Source of the DNA: an uncultured Hyphomonadaceae bacterium
GTDB lineage: Bacteria > Pseudomonadota > Alphaproteobacteria > Caulobacterales > Maricaulaceae
Assembly (NCBI GenBank): GCA_913058335.1
Contig: CAJXPX010000009.1
Coordinates: 1-64,000, forward strand
Reading direction: 5' to 3'
DNA length: 64,000 bases
In this document: in pieces, positions 34,057 through 43,793 of the stretch
How the letters are laid out: every line of letters begins with the position of its first letter
Position numbering within the stretch: the first letter of the stretch is position 1
Program-made: the position numbers and the translations under genes
The notes under the pieces: generated by a model
Seen by the model: only the letters and a program-made list of their open reading frames with translations
Database searches by the model: none
Told to the model about the DNA's origin: nothing

Positions 34057-36822
34057 ATGAATGAGGATCCGCAAGCTAACGCTGTAAAAGTCCTCGCTTA
34101 CGACATTTCCAAAGATGTGGAAGAGCGTAAAATCGCTTTTCGGCATATCGAAGAACTTGTCAAACAGCTCTCAGACAGAGGCGCAATAGAACGTATCCGG
34201 CGCCTGCGCCGCCGTTCAGGCCTGGATCAAATAGAAACCTTGGAAGCGCGCATCACGGATATTGCCAAAGCGCAAGCGGCCAAAGGATGGGACAGTTACA
34301 AGGTTTGGGCAGAAAAGCCGGGCTTGGGAATCGTTCTGACAGCTCATCCTACCTTCTCGCTTTCCCGCGATATACGCAATTGTCTTGGGGCTCTCGCCTC
34401 GAAGAAAGATGGTGAGTTTGAAGATGAGATCGAAGCCTTAAAATCTTACCCTTATCTTCCAAAGCGGGCTCCAACGCTGATTGAAGAACATGAAGACACC
34501 CAAACCACTCTGGAGCGCATTCAAAGATCATTGAACCGGATCAATCGAAAAGTCCTTGATATCGCCCGAGAAAACTTCCCCGAAAGCTGGTCATATCTGA
34601 CCCCTCATTTGGCGGACGCTTATAGCTGGGTCGGATATGATATTGATGGCCGCACAGATATTTCGTGGGGGGATGCCCTTCGTTTAAGGCTGTCAGAAAA
34701 GCATACACAGCTAGGTCGTTATTTGAAAACAGCGCAAGACCTTCAATCCAAAGGCAAACTCGAAGCCAAAAGTGAAGCCGCGCTGGATACCCTCATCGAC
34801 AAATTATCAGATGCCCAGACGAGCGCAAAACGTGATCTGGCACTTTTTGAGAAAGATATTACTCAACCCGAAAATCTGGTTGCAGCGGCGAATAACCTTA
34901 CTCGCAGCTCGACCCGGCGGTTTACCAATCTTGATCTGGCGATTGAACTAATCGACAAAGCCATTTCCGGTGCAAATGAAGAATTGGCCTCCAGCCTAAT
35001 CATTTTACGTTCCCAAATGGTTGCTTTTGGTTTGGGAACGGCCCGGATTCATTTCCGACTGAATGCGCGTCACGTTATTTCGGCGATCCGCCCCATTTTC
35101 GGAATGGATCAGCAATCCTCCGACAATCGGACTTTGCTGAATAAAGCCACAAAACTAACAAAATCTGTTAAAGCGCAACCCGTTAATTTCGCCTCTCTTG
35201 CCCTTGAGAAAAGTACTGCACATGAGAAAATGATCCTCTCTGCGCAAATGCATAAATATATCGATGACAAGACGCCTATCCGGTTATTGATTGCGGAAAC
35301 CGAAGACAGCCTTGTGCCATTGGGCGTTTTATATCTGGCGCGTCTTTACGGCTTGGAAAACCATTTAGACATTTCTCCACTGTTTGAGACAGCGGACGCC
35401 CTCAATAATGGCGGACGTATCATTGGCAAAATGCTGAATAATCCGGTGTACAAGGATTACGTTAAATCCCGCGGGGTCTTTGCCATTCAAACCGGTTTTT
35501 CGGATGCCGGGCGGTTCATGGGGCAAATTCCGGCCACCCTCGCGATTGAGCGGCTTCACTCTCATTTTGCGCATCAAATGGCCAAGAATGAAATGAAGGA
35601 CGTTACCGCACTTGTCTTTAACACCCACGGCGAAGGTCTGGGACGGGGCGGACATCCCGGCAAAATTCACGAGCGCGTCGACTACGCCATGAGCCCTTGG
35701 GCAATACGTCAGTTTGAAAAACGTGACGTCCATCTTTGCCATGAAGTGAGTTTTCAAGGCGGGGACGGATTTCTCTGGTTTCAAACCCCAACACTTTCTG
35801 ACGCCACAGCGCAGTCTCTTCTGGCCGCGCGATACGCTGATCGAAGCGCCGCCGAAGAGGATAGCTTCTATACGGAAAATGATTTTTCTTGGGACGTATT
35901 CCGAACTATCGGGTCAGAACAGGATAGTCTGTATCGGGATCCGAATTACATAACGATTCTCGGTGGGTTTGGGCAGAACCTCCTTATCCCAACAGGCTCA
36001 CGGGCGGTGAAAAGGGCAGCCCCGGGCAGCGGGGCAGATATGTTTAATCCGCGCCAGTTGCGAGCTATTCCGCATAACGCCATTTTGCAGCAATTCGGAG
36101 CCCCCGCAAATATCATCTTTGGGATTGGCCGAGCCGCCGCAATTGATAGCGAAAAATTTGAAAGCCTGTTGGAAACCTCTGCGAGAGCGAGGTCTATTTT
36201 CGGGCTTGCAGCGATTTCTATGAGCCGGACGCAGCTCTCCGCTCTAACAGCTTATGGCCGTTTGTTTGATCCGGGATTTTGGATTAGCCGCGCGCTCTCT
36301 GGAAATGAACCCATCTTGGCCGAACGCTCATTGATCGTAGCCGAAACGCTGAGCCAGTCTGCCTGGCGCTCACAGATTATGGATTTGGCCAACCGCCTTC
36401 GTATGGATCAATTTAATGCCCTCGCCGCATTCAATAAAAGCGATTTGGCCTGTACCGATTGTGACCCTGAAACGCTTAAAATCCTCCACGCACTCCGGCT
36501 TGCCGTGGTAATGAAGATGATGATTATCGCGACAGATCTGCCGGCCATCGGGGATGAAAATACATCACAGATGAACGTCTTGCAAAGGCTCCAGACCTTT
36601 CAAATCAACTCGATTCTGGAAGACCTTCGTCAACGCTATCCTGAAAAACGTGATGCCTTGAGCTGGACCGAAGATTTGGTCGAAAAATCAGGTGTTAAAT
36701 TGGGCGGCTCTGGTGGATACCCACATATCTCGGAAACAATTATTCGCCCACTTGAAAGGGCGTCAGAACTGGTGCGGCAAATCACCATTGCCATTACGCA
36801 CCATTATGACGCTTATGGATAG
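34057..36822 (+). CDS. Divergent phosphoenolpyruvate carboxylase-like protein
   Basis: A 921-residue protein of PEP carboxylase shape. The first motif is VLTAHPTFSLSRDIR, where canonical enzymes have TAHPTE. GFSDAGRFMG stands where GYSDSxKDxG is expected. FNTHGEGLGRGGHP replaces FHGRGGxVGRGGGP, so a catalytic His and Arg appear replaced. LRAIPHNAILQQ is close to LRAIPW. The C-terminus is HHYDAYG, not the usual NTG ending. It may be an altered or inactive PEPC. Upstream the frame reads ITRPIKSDELLTRLQARLAEHKKD without ATG, GTG or TTG, so the true start may lie earlier. It follows gap and could share its transcript. Confidence 0.8.
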   Translation: MNEDPQANAVKVLAYDISKDVEERKIAFRHIEELVKQLSDRGAIERIRRLRRRSGLDQIETLEARITDIAKAQAAKGWDSYKVWAEKPGLGIVLTAHPTFSLSRDIRNCLGALASKKDGEFEDEIEALKSYPYLPKRAPTLIEEHEDTQTTLERIQRSLNRINRKVLDIARENFPESWSYLTPHLADAYSWVGYDIDGRTDISWGDALRLRLSEKHTQLGRYLKTAQDLQSKGKLEAKSEAALDTLIDKLSDAQTSAKRDLALFEKDITQPENLVAAANNLTRSSTRRFTNLDLAIELIDKAISGANEELASSLIILRSQMVAFGLGTARIHFRLNARHVISAIRPIFGMDQQSSDNRTLLNKATKLTKSVKAQPVNFASLALEKSTAHEKMILSAQMHKYIDDKTPIRLLIAETEDSLVPLGVLYLARLYGLENHLDISPLFETADALNNGGRIIGKMLNNPVYKDYVKSRGVFAIQTGFSDAGRFMGQIPATLAIERLHSHFAHQMAKNEMKDVTALVFNTHGEGLGRGGHPGKIHERVDYAMSPWAIRQFEKRDVHLCHEVSFQGGDGFLWFQTPTLSDATAQSLLAARYADRSAAEEDSFYTENDFSWDVFRTIGSEQDSLYRDPNYITILGGFGQNLLIPTGSRAVKRAAPGSGADMFNPRQLRAIPHNAILQQFGAPANIIFGIGRAAAIDSEKFESLLETSARARSIFGLAAISMSRTQLSALTAYGRLFDPGFWISRALSGNEPILAERSLIVAETLSQSAWRSQIMDLANRLRMDQFNALAAFNKSDLACTDCDPETLKILHALRLAVVMKMMIIATDLPAIGDENTSQMNVLQRLQTFQINSILEDLRQRYPEKRDALSWTEDLVEKSGVKLGGSGGYPHISETIIRPLERASELVRQITIAITHHYDAYG

Positions 36823-36928
36823 TCCCTTTAAAAGGTAGGTTATTCTAAAATTGGTCTTTCCGAGCGTTTGATTTGCTTGCAAAGGCGTGGCAGATATTTA
36901 CGTGTCCTAAATTAAGTAAAGGCCTTAT

Positions 36929-38770
36929 ATGTCTGTTTCCCGCCGAACCGTCCTCCAAACGTCTGCGGCGGCAGCCGCAACCTCCGCTCTCGCCTTTAAC
37001 GGGTGCGCTACGCAATCCGTTGGAACAGGGCCGCAGTCCAATATGGATTTGATGAGTCAGGCAACAGACCTCCTCCTCAATGCCTATCCTGAAAGCGCCT
37101 CGAGCGCCGGAATTGACACAGGCAAATACCGTCACCTTAAATCTCAATTGACCGATAGATCACCTACCGGACAAATGGCGATCGAAAACGATGTGCGGGC
37201 AATGCTCGCTAAATTAAATCAGGTCGATACCTCAGCCCTCCAGGAGGAGGAAGCACTGACATTTGATGTCGTTCAGTCTGTTTTTGAAACAACTGTCGAG
37301 GGGTTTGACCTGCCCTATGGCGATGTAGCCTTGCTCAATTCTAATTGGTCTTACCGAAACAGCCCCTATGTTGTGGCGCAAAACACCGGAGCCTTTGTTG
37401 AGATTCCGAGCTTTCTCGACTCGTCTCACACTATAGAAGAGCACTCTGATGCCGACAGCTATCTTTTGCGGATGGAAGCATATGCCCAGCAACTTGACGG
37501 CGAAACAGAGCGCGTGCGGAAGAACGGCGATAGAGGCGTTATCCTACCTGACTTCCTGATGGAGAAAACACTTGGTCAGTTGAGAGGCGCCGACTCTAAA
37601 CCGGCCGAAGAGTGGGGTATTGTGAAAACCCTCGCGGCGAAGACCGCAGAATTTGGCACTCCTTTTGGGGAAAGAGCGGCCCTCTTGGCAGAAGAAAAAA
37701 TCCGGCCTGCTATTAAACGCCAAATCACAGCGCTGGAAACTTTTGCGCCCCGCGCTACGCCGAATGCCGGCGTTTGGGCTCTTCCGGAGGGGGGCGCCTA
37801 TTATGATTGGGCTTTAAAAGCTGGAACGACGACAAATATGTCTCCGGATGAAGTGCATCAAATGGGACTGGACGAACTTGCAAGCCTTCACGCACAAATG
37901 GATCCAATTCTTCGTTCTGCCGGATATACGACAGGGACGGTTGGCGACCGGATGACGGCTCTGTCAAAAGACCCGCGCTATCAATTTTCCAAAGGCGATA
38001 AAGGGCGCGCCGAAATTATGGCTTTTATTGAGGAGACCTTGGTCGATATTCGTGGCCGCCTTCCCCAAGCATTTGAAACTATGGTTCCGGGTTTCATGGA
38101 AGTCACTCGGATTGCGCCGGAAGTCGAGGCCGGCGCCCCGGGCGCATATGGCGGAGCTGGATCGATTGATGGCAAAAGCCCTGGCCATTTCTGGATAAAC
38201 CTGCGCACGACCGATCTGCACAGCAAATTCAGCCTGCCTGATTTGACGTATCACGAAGCCATTCCCGGTCATGTCTGGCAAGGCGAATATACGTTCAAAC
38301 AACCCCTCATCCGCTCTCTTTTGGCGTTTAATGCCTATTCCGAAGGCTGGGCTCTCTATGCTGAACAAATCGCGGATGAACTCGGCGTCTATGAAGACTT
38401 TCCAATAGGGCGACTAGGGTATCTCCAGTCATTGGCCTTCCGTGCTTGCCGTCTGGTCGTTGATACGGGGCTACATGCCAAACGCTGGACGCGAGAAGAG
38501 GCGATTGATTGGTTTGTTACGAATAACGGATCAAATCCGGAGGAAGTCCGTAGCGAAGTTGACCGTTACTGCGCCTGGCCGGGCCAAGCCTGCGGTTATA
38601 AAGTCGGCCATAGCGCGATTGTCGGGCTCCGGGAAAAAGCTAAAGCCGAATTAGGCAATAAATTTGATTATAGAGGATTCAATGATGCCGTCGTGCTGGG
38701 GGGCAGTGTCCCAATGACCGTCCTTGGTGAAGTCATTGATAAATATATTGAGCGGGAAATGCGCGCTTAA
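36929..38770 (+). CDS. DUF885 family Tat-exported metalloprotein/lipoprotein
   Basis: A 613-residue exported protein. The signal contains a twin-arginine motif (SRRTVLQ) followed by a hydrophobic stretch and FNGC, a plausible lipobox. The mature part is DUF885. Its metal-binding-like motif is LTYHEAIPGHVWQGEY, followed by FNAYSEGWALYAEQIA, a pattern seen across the family and resembling gluzincin peptidases. Peptidase activity is inference. The DNA before the start shows no strong ribosome site beyond AAGTAAAGG. It has no evident operon partners. Confidence 0.88.
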   Translation: MSVSRRTVLQTSAAAAATSALAFNGCATQSVGTGPQSNMDLMSQATDLLLNAYPESASSAGIDTGKYRHLKSQLTDRSPTGQMAIENDVRAMLAKLNQVDTSALQEEEALTFDVVQSVFETTVEGFDLPYGDVALLNSNWSYRNSPYVVAQNTGAFVEIPSFLDSSHTIEEHSDADSYLLRMEAYAQQLDGETERVRKNGDRGVILPDFLMEKTLGQLRGADSKPAEEWGIVKTLAAKTAEFGTPFGERAALLAEEKIRPAIKRQITALETFAPRATPNAGVWALPEGGAYYDWALKAGTTTNMSPDEVHQMGLDELASLHAQMDPILRSAGYTTGTVGDRMTALSKDPRYQFSKGDKGRAEIMAFIEETLVDIRGRLPQAFETMVPGFMEVTRIAPEVEAGAPGAYGGAGSIDGKSPGHFWINLRTTDLHSKFSLPDLTYHEAIPGHVWQGEYTFKQPLIRSLLAFNAYSEGWALYAEQIADELGVYEDFPIGRLGYLQSLAFRACRLVVDTGLHAKRWTREEAIDWFVTNNGSNPEEVRSEVDRYCAWPGQACGYKVGHSAIVGLREKAKAELGNKFDYRGFNDAVVLGGSVPMTVLGEVIDKYIEREMRA

Positions 38771-38779
38771 TTATAGGAG

Positions 38780-39445
38780 TTAAATTCCGACGATCCTTTG
38801 CACGATCTTGGGTATCCAACTTTTCATCAATAAAGGGCCTTGCGTCATCACCAGACAGATACAGTCCTCGCCTTTATCAATATGAGGGGCATGAGTGACT
38901 GTATCATCTTCAATGTGGAGATCACCGCGGCGGTAAGTTGTCTCGCCGACCCTGTAACTACCGGTCAGGATCAAAGACCATTCTTCACCTTTATGGGAAT
39001 GATCCGGCATTTTCATGCCACCCTTTGCTTTTAAAAGATAAAGCCTTTCGCCCTCTTCATATCGGCGATTGCCCAAAACGTCATGCACAGCCACACCTGG
39101 AACCATAGACCGCCATTTCAAATCTTTAAGTCCATGCCCCAAGACAGAGCGAAGTGTTTTAGGCGCCAAGCCCCGGCCAAAGGCCTGTGTCTCTTCATCG
39201 CTGTCACCTTCTGGCAGTTTCGCTAGCACCTCCTCTAGAAAATCAGGGGATAATGAAACAGATTGTGTTTCGCCCAAAAAGCTTGTCGCGATCTCTTCTT
39301 GAAAAGAAATCTCTTCGGCCACCGTGTCGGAAATCTCACTTTGGCAGGCCATTATGAAATGTTTAGCCGGGCTAAGATTGCCCAAGGCGTAATCCATTAT
39401 GGACGTCTCTGAGGTCACGACATTATTTTTTGAGAGCAAGCTCAT
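38780..39445 (-). CDS. ChrR-like cupin anti-sigma factor lacking the usual zinc ligands
   Basis: A 221-residue partner of the adjacent ECF sigma factor. The N-terminal anti-sigma helix region (IMDYALGNLSPAKHFIMACQSEIS, residues 16-38) aligns with ChrR, but by my alignment the His and both Cys of the HxxxCxxC motif are replaced. The C-terminal part is a cupin: MPDHSHKGEEWSLILTGSY and HIEDDTVTHAPHIDKGEDC, with metal-binding His and Glu residues. In R. sphaeroides, ChrR releases RpoE on singlet oxygen. The start overlaps the sigma gene by ATGA. Confidence 0.85.
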   Translation of the reverse strand: MSLLSKNNVVTSETSIMDYALGNLSPAKHFIMACQSEISDTVAEEISFQEEIATSFLGETQSVSLSPDFLEEVLAKLPEGDSDEETQAFGRGLAPKTLRSVLGHGLKDLKWRSMVPGVAVHDVLGNRRYEEGERLYLLKAKGGMKMPDHSHKGEEWSLILTGSYRVGETTYRRGDLHIEDDTVTHAPHIDKGEDCICLVMTQGPLLMKSWIPKIVQRIVGI

Positions 39446-40125
39446 CGTATATTCTCTATTTCTCGAGCCATGTTCGATTTTAAAACCTGAATAGCGCTTC
39501 GAATACGCGTTTTAACAGTGCCAAGCGGAACACCAACTTCAGAGGCAATTTCCTTATGTGTCTTAAATTCCATATAGGCCAAACGAATGGCCGTTTGTTG
39601 CGGCGCGGATAATCGTGCAATTTGTTTTTTTAAAATGTCTGAATTTTCCTGCGACATGAAGTTATGTTCCGCCGAGGGGACTTCGTCATCTGCGATGACC
39701 TTCATCAGTTCAGGGTCACGAACATCCATGCGACCATGTTTGCGTTTATAATCTATCCACCGGTTCCGGGTCATACGGTAAACCCAAGTGGCAAAGCTGG
39801 CTTTGGACGGATCGAATTTATGGGCCTTCGTCCATACCTTTATCATTATGTCCTGAACTATGTCTTCTGCTGTGTCCGCGCCCACACCTCTTGCCATAAG
39901 CCAGCCTTTTAGCTTGGGGCCATAAATTTCGAACAAATCTGAAAGAGCTTTCGCGTCTTTTCTCTCAGCAATATTATGCAGCCACTGTGCATCCCGGCGC
40001 GCCGCACCCACACTCTTTTTAGACGCTGTCCGGCCAAAATTCTGGCCGGGTTTAGGGCTGGGCATGCTTTTCCCTTCTGCCTGCGGTGACTTTGAAATCT
40101 TATCTTCCACAATCGACAAAGTCAT
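39442..40125 (-). CDS. ECF RNA polymerase sigma factor, RpoE/ECF11-like
   Basis: A 227-residue sigma-70 family regulator. Region 2 is LFEIYGPKLKGWLMARGVGADTAEDIVQDIMIKVWTKAHKFDPSKASFATWVYRMTRNRWID. Region 4 is RLSAPQQTAIRLAYMEFKTHKEIASEVGVPLGTVKTRIRSA, with the helix-turn-helix. The pairing with a ChrR-like cupin gene is characteristic of the singlet-oxygen/ECF11 group. The first 45 residues are a basic, probably disordered extension; the ATG within it (MPSPKPGQ) is another start option. The shared promoter candidate lies upstream at 40165-40190. Confidence 0.92.
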   Translation of the reverse strand: MTLSIVEDKISKSPQAEGKSMPSPKPGQNFGRTASKKSVGAARRDAQWLHNIAERKDAKALSDLFEIYGPKLKGWLMARGVGADTAEDIVQDIMIKVWTKAHKFDPSKASFATWVYRMTRNRWIDYKRKHGRMDVRDPELMKVIADDEVPSAEHNFMSQENSDILKKQIARLSAPQQTAIRLAYMEFKTHKEIASEVGVPLGTVKTRIRSAIQVLKSNMAREIENIR

Positions 40126-40164
40126 GACAAATCCAAGCTGAAAAAATAAAACACTCGATTTGAC

Positions 40165-40190
40165 TACGTTTCTCTTTGACTGTTGGATTT
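40165..40190 (-). promoter_or_regulatory. Candidate autoregulatory ECF promoter
   Basis: On the minus strand AAATCC is followed by 16 bases and then CGTA, about 40 bases ahead of the sigma start. ECF11 promoters are of the TGATCC-N(17-18)-CGTA kind, so the -35 half matches only in part and the spacing is short. Confidence 0.3.
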
Positions 40191-40272
40191 ACTTCCCCCT
40201 TTTTTAAATCTTATGATTTTAAGCTACATATAGCGACCTTGCCAAACTCCTCATGATAGCCATATTGGAGCC

Positions 40273-42411
40273 ATGGCGAATGTCACCCAGCTTCATCCGG
40301 AACAGAACCTGTCCATGTGGCAGCCTCACCGTCCTGACAGACCGCATAAATCCGAAGGTGGGAAACGGTTTCGGCTTGTTTCGGAATATGAGCCTAAGGG
40401 CGATCAGCCGAAAGCGATTGAAGAGCTTTGCGACGGCTTAAATTCAATTGAGCGGGATCAGGTTCTGCTAGGTGTCACAGGGTCGGGCAAAACCTTCACT
40501 ATGGCGAAAATTATCGAAGCGACCCAACGCCCTGCCCTGATAATGGCCCCGAATAAAACCCTCGCCGCGCAGCTTTATTCAGAATTTAAAAGCTTTTTCC
40601 CGGATAATGCGGTCGAGTATTTTGTTTCATATTATGATTACTACCAGCCCGAAGCATACGTCCCGCGAACAGACACATTTATTGAGAAAGACAGTTCCGT
40701 AAACGAACAGATTGACCGGATGCGCCATGCGGCAACACGGGCCATTCTAGAGCGGGATGACTGTATAATTGTCGCCTCGGTTTCCTGTATCTACGGTATT
40801 GGGTCGGTCGAAACCTATACGGCGATGACGGTGGATTTGAAAAAGGGGGATGAAATGGATCCCCGCTCCCTCATGGCGCAATTTGTCGAACTTCAATATC
40901 AGCGCAATGATCTGGCGTTTCAGCGCGGTTCGTTCCGCGTTCGGGGCGATACGATTGAACTCTTCCCGGCTCATTATGATGATACAGCCTGGCGGTTTGA
41001 TTTCTTTGGAGACGAGATAGATTCGATCACCGAATTTGACCCTTTGACGGGGAAAACCAAGCGCGACATTAATAATGTTCGCGTTTATGCCAACTCGCAT
41101 TATGTGACGCCCCGCCCGACCGTGCAAAGCGCGATGAAGGGTATCAAAAAAGAACTCGGCGAGACGCTTACGAGGTTTGAAGCCGAGGGAAAATTACTCG
41201 AAGCTCAACGCATTGCCCAGCGCACCGAATTTGATCTGGAGATGATGGCGGCCAGCGGGTTTTGCAACGGCATCGAAAACTACTCCCGTTATCTCACGGG
41301 CCGCGCGCCAGGGGAGCCGCCGCCTACCTTGTTTGAATATCTCCCGGAAGACGCCCTCCTGTTTATGGATGAGAGCCATGTTTCAGTGCCGCAGATCGGC
41401 GCGATGAGTAAGGGCGACTTTAGCCGGAAATCCACCTTGGCCGAGCACGGTTTCCGTCTGCCGAGCTGTATTGATAACCGTCCGCTGAAATTCGAAGAAT
41501 GGGACGCAATGCGCCCTCAGACCGTGCATGTATCTGCGACTCCAAGCGATTGGGAAATGGAACGGACTGGCGGGGTGTTTGTCGAGCAGGTTATTCGCCC
41601 GACCGGATTGATTGACCCGCCCGTCGAAATTCGCCCCGTCGCCAAAGATGGCGCCAATCAGGTCGATGACGTTATTGACGAAGTCCAGAAGGTTGCCGCC
41701 CGCGGCTATCGCTCTTTGGTCACGACCCTGACGAAGAAAATGGCAGAGGACCTGACCGAATATATGAACGATCAGGGCATCCGCGTCCGCTATATGCATA
41801 GCGATGTCGATACGCTAGAGCGGATTGAGATTATCCGCGATCTACGTCTCGGCAAGTTTGATGTACTCATCGGGATTAACCTCCTCCGCGAAGGGCTCGA
41901 CATTCCCGAATGCGCCTTTGTCGGGATTTTGGATGCGGATAAAGAAGGCTTCCTTCGGTCTGAGACGGCTCTCATCCAGACAATCGGACGGGCCGCGCGT
42001 AATAGTGAAGCCAAAGTCGTTCTCTACGCGGATAGGATAACGGGCTCCATGGAGCGCGCGATGAATGAAACGGATCGCCGCCGAGAGATTCAAATTGCTC
42101 ATAATGAAAAACACGGCATTGTTCCGCAAACCGTTCTGCGCGGGGTTGCCGATATGGTGGGCGATAGTCAGGCGGCTGGAAAAATCAAAGACGATGCTAA
42201 TAAATACACGCCAAGCGGTCAGATTAAAAAGAAATACCTTGAAGCGGCCGAAGGCGAGCAAGAGGCCTATATGGGCGGCAACATGACGGCCGTCATGGCC
42301 GATCTTGAAAAGCGCATGTTCGAAGCTGCCGAGAATTTGGAATTTGAAGAAGCCGCTAGACTGCGAGATGAAATGGCACAATTAAAAAAAGCTGTGGACG
42401 CCGCGGAATAA
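40273..42411 (+). CDS. uvrB: Excinuclease ABC subunit B
   Basis: A 712-residue nucleotide-excision repair helicase. Walker [11 protein letters not shown], the beta-hairpin motif [20 protein letters not shown], the DESH box ([13 protein letters not shown]), and motifs [42 protein letters not shown] are all present. The UVR interaction domain at the C-terminus is [24 protein letters not shown]. An extra 25-residue leader precedes the usual start ([14 protein letters not shown]). No alphaproteobacterial LexA box (GTTC-N7-GTTC) was seen upstream. It overlaps the rhodanese gene by TAATG. Confidence 0.97.
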   Translation: MANVTQLHPEQNLSMWQPHRPDRPHKSEGGKRFRLVSEYEPKGDQPKAIEELCDGLNSIERDQVLLGVTGSGKTFTMAKIIEATQRPALIMAPNKTLAAQLYSEFKSFFPDNAVEYFVSYYDYYQPEAYVPRTDTFIEKDSSVNEQIDRMRHAATRAILERDDCIIVASVSCIYGIGSVETYTAMTVDLKKGDEMDPRSLMAQFVELQYQRNDLAFQRGSFRVRGDTIELFPAHYDDTAWRFDFFGDEIDSITEFDPLTGKTKRDINNVRVYANSHYVTPRPTVQSAMKGIKKELGETLTRFEAEGKLLEAQRIAQRTEFDLEMMAASGFCNGIENYSRYLTGRAPGEPPPTLFEYLPEDALLFMDESHVSVPQIGAMSKGDFSRKSTLAEHGFRLPSCIDNRPLKFEEWDAMRPQTVHVSATPSDWEMERTGGVFVEQVIRPTGLIDPPVEIRPVAKDGANQVDDVIDEVQKVAARGYRSLVTTLTKKMAEDLTEYMNDQGIRVRYMHSDVDTLERIEIIRDLRLGKFDVLIGINLLREGLDIPECAFVGILDADKEGFLRSETALIQTIGRAARNSEAKVVLYADRITGSMERAMNETDRRREIQIAHNEKHGIVPQTVLRGVADMVGDSQAAGKIKDDANKYTPSGQIKKKYLEAAEGEQEAYMGGNMTAVMADLEKRMFEAAENLEFEEAARLRDEMAQLKKAVDAAE

Positions 42412-42965
42412 TGTTCAGATTCATAACGTCAATACTCTTTGGGTTCTTCCTGTCTTCTTTTTCTGACTTCGCGGTCACAGAAGAGAAAGAAAATAAAGCG
42501 CTTCACAAAGCTCATATATCAGTCGTGAAAGATCACCGTACCGTCCGTCATATTGGCGTAGAGTCGGCTAGAAAATTAGCTTCAAATGACACTTTGTTTT
42601 TTGATGTCCGGGATAAAAAAGAATTTGATATCAGCCATATCGGCAATAGCGAACACGTTGATCCTGACTTAACGGCATCGGATTTCATGGCGCAATTTGA
42701 TCGGGATTGGACAGGTAAAACACTAATTTTCTATTGCTCTGTAGGTCGCCGCTCCTCCATCTTGGCGGAAAAGGTTCAGGCTGAACTGAAAGCGGCTGGC
42801 GCGAAAGAAGTTTATAATCTGAAAGAAGGAATCTTCGCTTGGCATAATAAAGGTTTACCCTTGGAAAATTCCGTCGGGCCAACGGAATATGTGCACCCTT
42901 ATAATGCTTTTTGGAGACGTATGGTGAACCGTAAGCATTTGATAGCTTACAAAGCAATAGGCTAA
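42411..42965 (+). CDS. Exported rhodanese-domain protein
   Basis: A 184-residue single-domain rhodanese. An N-terminal hydrophobic segment (FITSILFGFFLSSFSDFAV) suggests export to the periplasm. The domain contains LFFDVRDKKEFDISHIGNSEHVDP and the active loop FYCSVGRRSS, whose Cys takes up sulfur. The loop GVGRRS is typical of the Cdc25/rhodanese class. The ATG overlaps the uvrB stop (TAATG), yet no functional link with DNA repair is evident. The last 30 residues (PTEYVHPYNAFWRRMVNRK) are an unusual tail. Confidence 0.87.
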   Translation: MFRFITSILFGFFLSSFSDFAVTEEKENKALHKAHISVVKDHRTVRHIGVESARKLASNDTLFFDVRDKKEFDISHIGNSEHVDPDLTASDFMAQFDRDWTGKTLIFYCSVGRRSSILAEKVQAELKAAGAKEVYNLKEGIFAWHNKGLPLENSVGPTEYVHPYNAFWRRMVNRKHLIAYKAIG

Positions 42966-43738
42966 ACCAACCCCTTATCCGTCCCGCAAACCTTATCCCA
43001 AAAGCGGAAATAGAGGCCGTAATTCCCTTTGAATTTCGTATGGTGCAGATTGTGATGGCTGGCCGTAATTATGTGACGGCCCCACCAGCCCTTGACCCAT
43101 TTATCAGGATAGACTTCCCATCCCGCGTGATTAAACACGGCGTTGATAGTCATCACCATGAGCAGCGCAAGCGCAACACCTATATGGAGCGGGATGAACA
43201 GCGCCATGACCGGGAGGAGCCAAGCCGCGCTGACCGCCTCTATCGGGTCGAAAGAAAAGCTCGCCCAAGGCGTTGGCTGAACCGAGCGGTGGTGCCCTTC
43301 ATGAGTATATTTAAATAATTTCCGATGATGCATGAGGCGGTGCGTGAAATAAAACCATGTGTCTTGCGCGAAGAGGTAAATCGCGGCGGAGAGAAAGAAA
43401 TAGCTCCATCCCCAAACACTATCGGGCATAGCGCTATAGAGCGCGGTGCCGCCGGCTTTCCACATCTCAAGAACGATTGCGGCTGGGAGCGCATAGATGA
43501 AGGCGCTGATTATAGAGAGCCGAATTTCATTGCGGATCGTCGCGCGGGTTGGCTCTTGTTTTGATAGGCGGCGTGCCTTTCTCGGCGCGCGTTTCCAGAG
43601 CGCCCAGTGGATTGGTCCGACAATGATGAAATACCGCGCAATAATAATCGCCGTGAACGCCAAATAGGTCACGAGCGTTTGCCCCAAAGGTATCGACCAG
43701 CCATCCATAAACAAGATATAGACTATGAACGGTCTCAA
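42962..43738 (-). CDS. Sterol desaturase / fatty acid hydroxylase superfamily membrane protein
   Basis: A 258-residue di-iron membrane oxygenase. The histidine boxes are HRLMHH, HEGHHRS and ASHHNLHH. Four or five hydrophobic helices surround them. Members hydroxylate or desaturate lipids, carotenoids or sterol-like compounds; the substrate is not readable here. Start 43738 or ATG 43708 (MDGWSIPLG) are both possible. Convergent with the rhodanese gene, the stops overlapping by four bases, and divergent from glpK. Confidence 0.9.
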   Translation of the reverse strand: MRPFIVYILFMDGWSIPLGQTLVTYLAFTAIIIARYFIIVGPIHWALWKRAPRKARRLSKQEPTRATIRNEIRLSIISAFIYALPAAIVLEMWKAGGTALYSAMPDSVWGWSYFFLSAAIYLFAQDTWFYFTHRLMHHRKLFKYTHEGHHRSVQPTPWASFSFDPIEAVSAAWLLPVMALFIPLHIGVALALLMVMTINAVFNHAGWEVYPDKWVKGWWGRHIITASHHNLHHTKFKGNYGLYFRFWDKVCGTDKGLV

Positions 43739-43793
43739 GCCAGCGGGAAAGTTAGGTGATTGACGGCGCTGTGCTTGGCCTTAGATTGATAAT

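Noticed and set aside
40126-40272. LexA box upstream of uvrB
   Set aside because: No GTTC-N7-GTTC pair was found in the region.
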